DNA of 64,000 nt from Prado023 sp963700395. GTDB taxonomy: Bacteria; Actinomycetota; Actinomycetes; S36-B12; CAIYMF01. The DNA lies in the NCBI GenBank assembly GCA_963700395.1, contig CAVOXI010000005.1, positions 124,001-188,000 of the forward strand. The letters run 5' to 3'. The notes beneath the pieces were generated by a model, which worked only from the letters and a program-made list of their open reading frames with translations, was not told where the DNA came from and ran no database searches. This document shows positions 50,190-57,106 of this stretch, piece after piece. The stretch's first letter is position 1. Each line of letters begins with the position of its first letter. Position numbers and translations under genes: made by a program.

Positions 50190-50867
50190 TCACTTGATCG
50201 TCGCGAGCACCTTGCGGTAGAGCGCAGTGGCCTGCTCCTGGGCGTCGGTGGCCAGGTCGGTCGCGTCGGCACGCAGGCTGGCGACGGTCGGGATCTCGAC
50301 CTTGGGCAGCTCGACCTTCGGCAGCTCGACCTTCGGCAGCTCCATCGTGGGCAGCTCGACCTTGGAGGCGCGGTCGCGCAGGTCGGCCACGGTCGGCAGC
50401 TCCACCTTGGACACGCGGTCACGCATCTCGGCGATCGAGACGTGGGGACGCTCGACCTTGGCGACGAGCTTCTCGGCCTCGGCGCGCACGTCGGCGATCG
50501 TCGGGACCTCGAAGCTGGTCACGTAGTTGCGGATGTCCTCAACGGTGGGGACATCGAACTTGCCGACCATCTCGCGGAGCTCGTCCACGGTCGGGACGTG
50601 CATGCCCTCGTGCTTCGGGGCGACCTTCTTGGCAGCGGCCTTGCGGGCGGCCGTGGTCTTGGTGGTGGCCGTCTTCTTGGCGGCCGTGGTCTTCTTGGCA
50701 GCCGTCTTCTTGGCCGTGGTCGTCTTCTTGGCTGCCGTCTTCTTGGCGGCGGTCGCCGTCTCCTCGACCTTGGCGGCGGTGTCCTCGACAGCGGCGGTGG
50801 TGGCGTCGGTCACGGTCTCCAGGGACTCCTGGACGGCCTCGGTGATGGGGGTGGTGTTCTCAGTCAT
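50190..50867 (-). CDS. HbhA-like protein with Lys/Ala-rich and VPTV repeats
   Basis: The 225-residue protein has three parts. Residues 1-38 are acidic and helical. Residues 39-86 are built of AAKKT units, like histone H1 tails or the mycobacterial heparin-binding tail. Residues 87-225 contain repeats of about 15-18 residues of the type VPTVDELREMV, VPTVEDIRNYV, VPTIADVRAEA and LPTVADLRDRA, plus a block ELPKVELPKVELPKVE. In mycobacterial HbhA the Lys-rich part is C-terminal, so the order is inverted here. Context supports HbhA: its XRE regulator overlaps upstream by four bases and a DUF2516 gene lies next door. It may bind nucleic acid, heparin-like polymers or membranes. Confidence 0.72.
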   Translation of the reverse strand: MTENTTPITEAVQESLETVTDATTAAVEDTAAKVEETATAAKKTAAKKTTTAKKTAAKKTTAAKKTATTKTTAARKAAAKKVAPKHEGMHVPTVDELREMVGKFDVPTVEDIRNYVTSFEVPTIADVRAEAEKLVAKVERPHVSIAEMRDRVSKVELPTVADLRDRASKVELPTMELPKVELPKVELPKVEIPTVASLRADATDLATDAQEQATALYRKVLATIK

Positions 50868-51250
50868 GAGATCTCCTCTACTGGGGTTTCGTCGGCCAGC
50901 GAGTGCTGCGCCGAGTTCTCGGTCTGGAAGGCCGCGTAGATCTCCAGCAGGGCCCTGCGCTGCCGTTCGGTGAGCGTGGCGTCCTCGGAGATCGCGTCGA
51001 TGACCTTGAGGTCGCCGATGCGCTCCTCGAGCAGCCCTGCCCGGACGTACAGCGTCTCGGCAGAGATCCGGAGCCCGGATGCGATCCGGGTCAGGATGTC
51101 CGCACTGGGCCTGCGAAGCCCCCGCTCCACCTGACTCAGGTAGGGGTTGGAGATGTCCGCAGCCTTGGCCAGCTGACGCAACGAGATCTGGGCAGCACCC
51201 CGCTGTTCGCGGATGTACTCGCCGAGCTTCGTTGCGTCGATCTTGGCCAC
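50864..51250 (-). CDS. XRE-family transcriptional regulator preceding hbhA-like gene
   Basis: The 128-residue protein has a Cro/CI-type helix-turn-helix: LGEYIREQRGAAQISLRQLA followed by ISNPYLSQVERGLRRPSADI, then a helical C-terminal part (TERQRRALLEIYAAFQ). It ends in ATGA overlap with the hbhA-like start, so both proteins come from one transcript. A perfect palindrome with TTGCAAGC half-sites lies 22-48 bp upstream of its start and is the likely operator for autoregulation. A regulator of this type sits at the same place in mycobacteria (from memory). Confidence 0.87.
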   Translation of the reverse strand: MAKIDATKLGEYIREQRGAAQISLRQLAKAADISNPYLSQVERGLRRPSADILTRIASGLRISAETLYVRAGLLEERIGDLKVIDAISEDATLTERQRRALLEIYAAFQTENSAQHSLADETPVEEIS

Positions 51251-51271
51251 ACATCAAGTATCCGCGGTGGT

Positions 51272-51298
51272 GCTTGCAATTGCAAGCGAATTGCAAGC
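51272..51298. promoter_or_regulatory. Palindromic operator with three TTGCAAGC half-sites
   Basis: GCTTGCAATTGCAAGC at 51272-51287 is a perfect 16-bp palindrome. A further TTGCAAGC follows at 51291-51298, 11 bp after the previous copy, one helical turn. It is AT-rich for this genome. It lies between the XRE gene and the divergent DUF2516 gene. Confidence 0.7.
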
Positions 51299-51335
51299 AG
51301 AGCGGCGTGAGATGGCTCACGCTGGTTGCGTCACT

Positions 51336-51341
51336 TACGCT
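51336..51341 (+). promoter_or_regulatory. TANNNT -10 element for a leaderless DUF2516 mRNA
   Basis: TACGCT is followed by six bases and the ATG at 51348. Confidence 0.5.
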
Positions 51342-51347
51342 TGTCCC

Positions 51348-51629
51348 ATGAACACCCTGACGACCGCGATCCTGTGGGCCATCGACCTCGCGACCCTGGT
51401 CGGGTCGGCGTGGGCCTTCATCCACTGCATGCGGACCCGTCCGGATGCGTTCCCCGCCATCGGGCGGCAGTCCAAGGGGCTGTGGATGGCCCTGACCGGC
51501 GGGGCGACCCTCGTGTCCCTGGCGTGGTTCAGCCCGATCGGGATCCTGGGCATCGCCTCGATCGTGATCGCCTCGGTCTACCTGCTGGACATCCGCCCCA
51601 AGATCGCCGAGATCCTCAGCGGCAGGTGA
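51348..51629 (+). CDS. DUF2516 family membrane protein
   Basis: This 93-residue protein has three hydrophobic segments (TAILWAIDLATLVGSAWAFI; LWMALTGGATLVSLAW; GILGIASIVIASVYLL), each followed by basic residues. The ending LLDIRPKIAEILSG is typical of DUF2516, an actinobacterial family of unknown function that neighbours hbhA in mycobacteria. The start is set by the TACGCT element six bases before the ATG. Its stop overlaps the next start (GTGA), coupling it to the methyltransferase. Confidence 0.8.
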   Translation: MNTLTTAILWAIDLATLVGSAWAFIHCMRTRPDAFPAIGRQSKGLWMALTGGATLVSLAWFSPIGILGIASIVIASVYLLDIRPKIAEILSGR

Positions 51630-52483
51630 ACCCCGCGCCCCGCGCCGGCGCCGCCATCGGCCGGCCGCAGGGGGTGATCACCCGGGGCACGACCAACCCC
51701 AATCGCCTGCGTCGCTTCGACCGCTGGATCGTGCACCGGATGGGCAGCGCCCTGCGTGCGCATCCCTCCCCGGTCGTCGTCGACCTCGGGTTCGGCGCCT
51801 CTCCGATCACCACGCTCGAGCTCGCCGACCGGTTGTCGTGCGTCATCCCGTCGGTGGAGGTGATCGGGATCGAGATCGACCCCGATCGGGTCGCGGCGGC
51901 CGCGGCGATGAGCCGCAACGGCGTCCGGTTCGCCCCCGGCGGGTTCGAGGTGCCCCTTCCGGGTGGACGGCGCCCCTTGGTGATCCGGGCAGCGAACGTC
52001 CTGCGCCAGTACGAGGAGTCCCAGGTGGCCCCCGCCTGGTCGCGGATGCTGGGCCGCCTCGAACCCGGGGGCCTGCTCGTCGAGGGGACCTGCGACGAGC
52101 TGGGGCGGCTGGCGTCGTGGGTGGCGCTCCCTGCGGGAGGTGCGGCGGCGACCCCCGGTGCCGCGCCGGGCGGGTCGATCGTCCCCGACACCCTCACCAT
52201 CAGCGTCGACCTGCGCACCCTCGAGCGGCCCAGCCAGGTCGCCGAGCGGCTGCCGAAGGCCCTGATCCACCACAACGTCGCCGGTCAGGGCATCCACGAG
52301 CTGCTGGTCGCCCTTGACCGGGCGTGGGACCGCGCGGCCCCGCAGGGGGTGTTCGGCCCTCGCCAGCGCTGGCTGGCCTCCCTGGCGATTCTGCGGGCGG
52401 ACGGCGTGCCGCTGCAGGACGGCCCCACCAGGTGGCGACTGGGCGAGGTCACGGTCCCGTGGTCGCTGGTCGCCCCGCGCTGA
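51626..52483 (+). CDS. Class I SAM-dependent methyltransferase-like protein
   Basis: The 285-residue protein has the SAM motif VVVDLGFGASPITTLELA near residue 50, the acidic second strand VEVIGIEIDPDRVAAAAAM, and post-motifs LVIRAANVLRQYEESQVAPA and RLEPGGLLVEGTCDE. The C-terminal 100 residues (DLRTLERPSQVAERLPKAL) are a family-specific extension. The substrate is unknown. It follows DUF2516 with a four-base overlap, so the pair is expressed together. It is convergent with the oxidoreductase gene, the two stops being adjacent. Confidence 0.78.
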   Translation: MNPAPRAGAAIGRPQGVITRGTTNPNRLRRFDRWIVHRMGSALRAHPSPVVVDLGFGASPITTLELADRLSCVIPSVEVIGIEIDPDRVAAAAAMSRNGVRFAPGGFEVPLPGGRRPLVIRAANVLRQYEESQVAPAWSRMLGRLEPGGLLVEGTCDELGRLASWVALPAGGAAATPGAAPGGSIVPDTLTISVDLRTLERPSQVAERLPKALIHHNVAGQGIHELLVALDRAWDRAAPQGVFGPRQRWLASLAILRADGVPLQDGPTRWRLGEVTVPWSLVAPR

Positions 52484-53508
52484 CTAGTCGGGCGGCTCGG
52501 TCATCGTGAGGACGACCTTGCCCCGCGCGTGCCCGGACTCCAGGTGCTCCAGTGCCGCTACGGCCTCTGCCAGCGGATAGGTCCGGCCCACGACCGGGTG
52601 GACCGCACCCGATGCCACCATGTCGGCCAGGACCCGCATGGCGTCGGGCCCCGGTCCCGAGAAGTCCGGGCGGGGCACCTGGGAGCTCACCGCCGAACGT
52701 GCCATCAGGGCGAACACCCGGGGCATGCTGCCCAGCCACCGGTGGCCCGCGGCCCCGTAGTGGTCGTGCCCGACCAGGATGTAGCGGCCCGTCGGGCTGA
52801 GCACGTTGCGGACCTTGGCGAACGAGTGGTTGCCGGGGATGTCGATGATCACGTCGTAGCGTCTGCGGGCCGGACGTGTAGTCCGTGTTGGTGCCGTCGA
52901 TCTCCTCGTCCGCGCCCACCTGGGCAAGCAGATCCATCCGATCGGCGCGCTCGACGGCTGTGACGTGCGCCCCATCGGCCTGGGCGATCTGCACCACGAA
53001 CTGGCCGACCGCACCGGCAGCCCCGTTGACCAGGACGCGCTCACCGGGCAGCACCTTGGCCTCGTTGCGCACCGTGAACAGTGCGATGAGCGCGGAGGTC
53101 GGGACGGCGGCGGCGTCGACGAATGACAGACCCGTCGGGGATGCGCTCGAGCGCAGACTCCGGGGCGTTCACGTACTCCGCGAAGGTTCCGCCGTTGCGC
53201 CACTGGAATCCCGCAACCACCTCACCGAACACCGGGTCACCGACCTGGAACCGGGTGGCTCCCGGGCCCAGCTCCTCGACCACCCCGGCCGCATCGGTGC
53301 CCGGGACGGGGTTGGCCGGCCGGCGCAGGCCGCCACCCATCAGGCGCAGGGCGTAGGGCACGCCGCGGACCATGTGCCACACGTCGGCATGCACGGAGGC
53401 GGCGTGCACGCGGATCAGGACCTCACCCGCCCCGGGCGCGGGTCGCTCGACCTCACCGAGGCGCAGCTGCGCCGGGGCGCCGTACTGGTCGGCGATGACG
53501 GCCTTCAC
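52484..53508 (-). pseudogene. NAD(P)-dependent alcohol dehydrogenase / quinone oxidoreductase, two apparent frameshifts
   Basis: A medium-chain dehydrogenase of about 340 residues can be read across three frames. The GroES-like part (MKAVIADQYGAPAQLRLGEV, then GTDAAGVVEELGPG) runs to ERIPDG. One extra base near 53130 breaks the frame, which resumes at SFVDAAAVPTSALIALFTVR and the Rossmann segment LVNGAAGAVGQFVVQIAQA. A second extra base near 52872 is followed by RYDVIIDIPGNHSFAKVRNV and the normal end ARGKVVLTMTEPPD. No zinc-ligand cysteines are seen, which fits the quinone-oxidoreductase branch. Apart from the indels the sequence is well preserved. Confidence 0.85.
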
Positions 53509-53527
53509 CGGCTCCTCCTCGAACAGG

Positions 53528-53566
53528 CCGCTGGCCCGGGCGCGATCACCTCGCCCGGGCCAGCGG
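53528..53566 (-). terminator. 15-bp perfect hairpin after gpmA
   Basis: CCGCTGGCCCGGGCG (53528-53542) pairs with CGCCCGGGCCAGCGG (53552-53566) around a 9-base loop. It lies 18 bp past the gpmA stop and just upstream of the codirectional oxidoreductase start. Confidence 0.75.
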
Positions 53567-53583
53567 ATCGTCTCGTCGCGGTG

Positions 53584-54330
53584 CTACTTGCCCTGGTTGG
53601 CCACCGCGGCGGCCGCTGAGGCAGCAGCCTCCGGATCCACGTACTCGCCGCCGGGGATGGTCGGCTTGAGGTCCTCGTCGAGCCGGTACACCAGGGGGAT
53701 CCCGGTGGGGATGTTGAGCTTGATGACGGCCTCGTCGCTCATGCCCTCGAGGTGCTTGACCAGGCCGCGCAGCGAGTTGCCGTGCGCCCCAACGAGCACG
53801 GTGCGTCCGAGCCGGAGGTCCGGGACGATGCCGTCGTACCAGTAGGGCAGCATGCGCGTCACGACGTCCTTGAGGCACTCCGCCGCGGGCCTGATCTCGG
53901 GAGCGAGGTCGGCGTAGCGCGGGTCGTGGGTCTGGGCGTGCTCATCCTCGGGGTCGATCGGGGGCGGCGGGACGTCGTAGGAGCGTCGCCATTCGGTGAA
54001 CTTCTCCTCGCCGTACTTCTGGAGCGTCTCCTTCTTGTCCTTGCCCTGAAGGGCCCCGTAGTGCCTCTCGTTGAGCCGCCAGGAGCGGCGGACGGGCACC
54101 CAGTGCCGCTCGCAGTTCTCCAGGGCCATCTGGGTGGTGCGGATCGCGCGCTTCTGCAGCGACGTGTGCGCGACGTCGGGCAGGATGTCCTGCTCGAGCA
54201 GCATCTGGCCGCCGCGGACGGCCTCGGCCTCGCCCTTCTCGGTCAGGTTCACGTCGACCCAGCCGGTGAACAGGTTCAGCGCGTTCCACTCGCTCTCGCC
54301 ATGGCGGAGCAGGATCAGGGTGTAGGTCAT
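53584..54330 (-). CDS. gpmA: 2,3-bisphosphoglycerate-dependent phosphoglycerate mutase
   Basis: This glycolytic enzyme interconverts 3- and 2-phosphoglycerate. The 248-residue protein has the phosphohistidine motif LLRHGESEWNALNLFTGW at residues 7-24, the catalytic Glu in SWRLNERHYGALQG, and the second His in VLVGAHGNSLRGLVKHLEG. It ends with a short Ala-rich tail. The length is normal. It follows mshA-ybjN on the same strand after a 78-bp gap, the same order as in mycobacteria (from memory). Confidence 0.95.
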   Translation of the reverse strand: MTYTLILLRHGESEWNALNLFTGWVDVNLTEKGEAEAVRGGQMLLEQDILPDVAHTSLQKRAIRTTQMALENCERHWVPVRRSWRLNERHYGALQGKDKKETLQKYGEEKFTEWRRSYDVPPPPIDPEDEHAQTHDPRYADLAPEIRPAAECLKDVVTRMLPYWYDGIVPDLRLGRTVLVGAHGNSLRGLVKHLEGMSDEAVIKLNIPTGIPLVYRLDEDLKPTIPGGEYVDPEAAASAAAAVANQGK

Positions 54331-54408
54331 GGGCCAATACTGGCCCAGCCCACCCGCCGCTCGCGCGGCGAGCGGATGCCCATGGGGTCTCTGCAGGGGG
54401 GTGCTGGA

Positions 54409-54912
54409 TCAGTTCGCAGGGATCTCGGCGCCGAGGTCGGCGAACGCCTCGAGGTTGGCCGTCGACTCGCCGCGGGACTCGCGCCAGGCCCGTTCCCGGC
54501 GGATCGCGGTGGCGAATCCCAGGCGCAGGATCGTGTTGAACGAGTCGTCGGAGGCACGCAGGACTGCCCCGAGCAGCCGGTCGAGGTCATCGGGGCCCAT
54601 TCCCGCGACCGGAACCCGTCCGGCCAGGTAGATGTCACCGAGGCTGTCCAGCGCGAAGGCGACGCCGAACATCCGGGTGTTCTGCTGCAGCAACCAGCGG
54701 TAGACCGCCTCGGCGTTCTCGTCGGGACGGCGCGCGACGAACGCGTTGAGGGTCAGGGCCTGGGGACCCACGGCCATGCTCAGGACGGTGCGCAGCTTGG
54801 CCCGACCGGGAAGCACGATGACGAACCGGCTCGGCTCCGGGCGCTCGTGCTCCAGTCCCTCGGCCTCGAGCAGGTCTGCCAGCTGGCTGGCAACCGTGCT
54901 CTGCCGGCTCAT
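54409..54912 (-). CDS. YbjN domain-containing protein
   Basis: The 167-residue protein has a YbjN fold (related to type III secretion chaperones): FVIVLPGRAKLRTVLSMAVG, then ALTLNAFVARRPDENAEAVY, then LDSLGDIYLAGRVPVAGMGP and the closing helix LDRLLGAVLRASDDSFNTIL. YbjN proteins are linked to stress and sensor regulation in enterics, but no biochemical activity is agreed. Its ATG overlaps the mshA stop by one base, so it is translated with mshA. Confidence 0.83.
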   Translation of the reverse strand: MSRQSTVASQLADLLEAEGLEHERPEPSRFVIVLPGRAKLRTVLSMAVGPQALTLNAFVARRPDENAEAVYRWLLQQNTRMFGVAFALDSLGDIYLAGRVPVAGMGPDDLDRLLGAVLRASDDSFNTILRLGFATAIRRERAWRESRGESTANLEAFADLGAEIPAN

Positions 54913-56231
54913 CAGCCGACCCTGCCCAGGGCGTCGCGAGGGGCGGACAGTGCCGCTGAGTAACCCGACAGCAGGCCCTCGACCGTGGCGTCCCAGGACA
55001 GTGTCTCGGCGTGCCCGCGGGCCCCGGAGGCCAGTCGCGCCCGCAGGGCGTCGTCGGACAGGACCAGGCGCAGTGCCGAGGCCCATGCGTCGGGCTCATG
55101 GCCGTCGACGAGCAGCCCGGAGACCCCGTCGTGGACTGCCACGGGCAGCCCTCCGACGTTGGCCGCCAGCACGGGGGTGCCGCAGGCCTGCGCCTCGAGG
55201 GCGACGAGGCCGAACGACTCGGAGTGCGACGGCACGACCACGAGGTCGGCGGCGGTGTAGCGCATCCGGAGCAGGGCCCGGTCGGTTGGGGCGTGGAACG
55301 CGGCGGGGACGTGCAGCTCGTCGGCCAGGTCGACCAGCGCCGTGGGATGCTCGGTCCCCGTGCCCGAGGGCCCGCCGCAGAACTCCAGGCGGACCCGCGC
55401 GGCAAGGGCCGGATCCGCGACAGCCAGCCGCGACATCGCCCGGACGAGGAGGTCGGGGGCCTTCAGCGGCTGGATCCGGCCCACGAACAGCACGACCAGG
55501 TCATCAGGTCCGTGGCCCAGGGCGGCGCGGGCGGCGGCGCGGTCGTTGCCGTGGAAGGCGACGAGGTCCACCCCGGGCAGGACGACGTCCACCAGGCGGG
55601 GATCAGCGTCGTACAGGGTCACCAGGTCGGAGCGCTCCGCCGGCGTGTTGGCCACCAGCCGGTCGGCGGCGTCCACGACCTGCTGCTCGCCGATGATCCG
55701 CAGCTCGGGCTCGGCGCGGTCGTCCGGGGCGAGGCTCAGGTTCTTCACGCGACCCATCGTGTGCATCGTGTGCACGAGGGGAACGCCCCAGCGCTCCTTG
55801 GCCAGCCACCCCACCTGCCCGGACAACCAGTAGTGCGAGTGGATCAGGTCGTACCAGCCCTCGCGCCGGGCGGCCTCCTTGCGAAGGACGCCGGCAGTCA
55901 CGGCGCAGAGCTGCCCCGGGAGGTCCTCCTTCGGCAGTCCCTCGAAGGGCCCGGCGACGACGTTGTGCACCAGCACCCCGGGGGCCATCTGCACCTGCGC
56001 GGGCAGGTCGCTGGACGTCGCCCGGGTGAAGACCTCGACCTCGGTCCCGCGGGCGGCCAGGCGGGTCGCGACCTCGGCGATGTAGACGTTCATCCCGCCG
56101 GCGTCGCCCGTCCCGGGCTGGTCCAGGGGCGAGGTGTGGACGCTGAGCATGGCCACACGCCGCGGGTGGCGGCGCAGGGGCAGGGCGGCATCCACGACGA
56201 CAACAATCGCGGTGCGTGCCCTCAGCGGCAA
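54912..56231 (-). CDS. mshA: D-inositol-3-phosphate glycosyltransferase MshA
   Basis: MshA starts mycothiol synthesis by joining GlcNAc to inositol 3-phosphate. The 439-residue GT4 protein has the unmistakable MshA N-terminus AMLSVHTSPLDQPGTGDAGG then MNVYIAEVA, the HSHYWLSGQVGWLA block, and the C-terminal donor site LFVGRIQPLKAPDLLVRA then PSHSESFGLVALEAQACGTP. The annotated ATG leaves about 25 extra residues before RRVAML; a GTG further in may be the real start. With mshD at 34 kb, two of the four committed mycothiol genes are in the window. Confidence 0.93.
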   Translation of the reverse strand: MPLRARTAIVVVVDAALPLRRHPRRVAMLSVHTSPLDQPGTGDAGGMNVYIAEVATRLAARGTEVEVFTRATSSDLPAQVQMAPGVLVHNVVAGPFEGLPKEDLPGQLCAVTAGVLRKEAARREGWYDLIHSHYWLSGQVGWLAKERWGVPLVHTMHTMGRVKNLSLAPDDRAEPELRIIGEQQVVDAADRLVANTPAERSDLVTLYDADPRLVDVVLPGVDLVAFHGNDRAAARAALGHGPDDLVVLFVGRIQPLKAPDLLVRAMSRLAVADPALAARVRLEFCGGPSGTGTEHPTALVDLADELHVPAAFHAPTDRALLRMRYTAADLVVVPSHSESFGLVALEAQACGTPVLAANVGGLPVAVHDGVSGLLVDGHEPDAWASALRLVLSDDALRARLASGARGHAETLSWDATVEGLLSGYSAALSAPRDALGRVG

Positions 56232-56265
56232 GTCGGCCGCCGGCAGGCGAGGGCGCGCGGCGGCC

Positions 56266-56940
56266 TCACCCGCCGATCGGGGCCTCGAGGGACGTGTCCG
56301 AGTAGGACTCCCCGGTCACGACGTGCATGACCCGGCGGGCGATGCTCACGGCGTGGTCGGCGTACCGCTCGTAGAAGCGGGAGAGCAGCGTCGCGTCGAT
56401 CGCGGCCTCGACACCGTGGGACCACGAGGGGGACAGCACGGTGGTGAACAGCTCCCGGTGCAGACGGTCGACCTCCTGGTCGTAGCGCTCGATGTCCGGG
56501 CCGAGGCTGATGTCCTTGGTGGAGATGACAGTGGCCGTCTTGGCTGCGATCGCGTCCTCGAGGGCCCCCAGCTCGGCGAAGGTCGCGCGCAGCTCGTTGG
56601 GGATGCTGGAGTTCGGGTAGCGCATGCGGGCCTGCTTGGCCACGTGCACGGCGAGGTCGCCCATCCGCTCCAACGAGGAGGAGATCCGCAGGGAGCCGAT
56701 CACCAGGCGCAGGTCGGTGGCGACCGGTTGCTGGAGGGCGGCGGCGTCGTAGCAGCGGCGCTCGATCTCACTGGTCAGCTCGTCGAGGTGGTCATCCCCG
56801 GAGATGACGGCCTCAGCGACCGACAGGTCTGCATTGAGCAGTGCCTGGGTGGCCTGGTTCATCGCGGTACCGGCCGCGATGGCCATCTCTGCCAGCAGGT
56901 CGCTGATCTCGTCGAGCTGCTCGTGGAACGCTGCACGCAT
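56266..56940 (-). CDS. phoU: Phosphate signalling accessory protein PhoU
   Basis: PhoU links the Pst transporter to the sensor kinase and represses the response when phosphate is ample. The 224-residue protein is two similar three-helix bundles, each with a metal-binding ExxxD-type motif: SSSLERMGDLAVHVAKQ in the first repeat and SRFYERYADHAVSIARRV in the second. GGGAGGAAG lies before the ATG at 56940, with TAGACT at 56959-56964. It is divergent from the kinase gene across a PHO box. Confidence 0.93.
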   Translation of the reverse strand: MRAAFHEQLDEISDLLAEMAIAAGTAMNQATQALLNADLSVAEAVISGDDHLDELTSEIERRCYDAAALQQPVATDLRLVIGSLRISSSLERMGDLAVHVAKQARMRYPNSSIPNELRATFAELGALEDAIAAKTATVISTKDISLGPDIERYDQEVDRLHRELFTTVLSPSWSHGVEAAIDATLLSRFYERYADHAVSIARRVMHVVTGESYSDTSLEAPIGG

Positions 56941-56958
56941 GGTCTTCCTCCCGGAGGC

Positions 56959-56964
56959 AGTCTA
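56959..56964 (-). promoter_or_regulatory. -10 element of phoU
   Basis: The minus-strand TAGACT gives a leader of about 12 bases that contains the GGGAGGAAG ribosome site. Confidence 0.45.
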
Positions 56965-57001
56965 GATCCGCTGATGGGCACTGGACCGCACGGACGTGGC
57001 C

Positions 57002-57023
57002 CCCCGGTGAGCGAGTGGTGAAC
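57002..57023 (-). promoter_or_regulatory. PHO box between phoU and the sensor kinase gene
   Basis: On the minus strand GTTCACCACTC is followed directly by GCTCACCGGGG, two 11-bp units. It lies 38 bp upstream of the phoU -10 element, a fit for activation of phoU, and 71 bp from the kinase -10 on the other side. Confidence 0.7.
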
Positions 57024-57093
57024 AAACCGCACCACGTGGATGAATTGGTCCCGCCGCACAGCCTCACCGGGACGTGGGAATCCGGCGCAGCCC

Positions 57094-57099
57094 TATCCT
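57094..57099 (+). promoter_or_regulatory. TANNNT -10 element for a leaderless kinase-regulator mRNA
   Basis: TATCCT is followed by seven bases and the ATG at 57107. Confidence 0.5.
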
Positions 57100-57106
57100 G
57101 ACTCAC

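Noticed and set aside
50190..51425. Treating the 411-codon frame through the XRE gene as one protein
   Set aside because: The first 186 codons are an off-frame shadow of the XRE gene; the HbhA-like protein starts at 50867.
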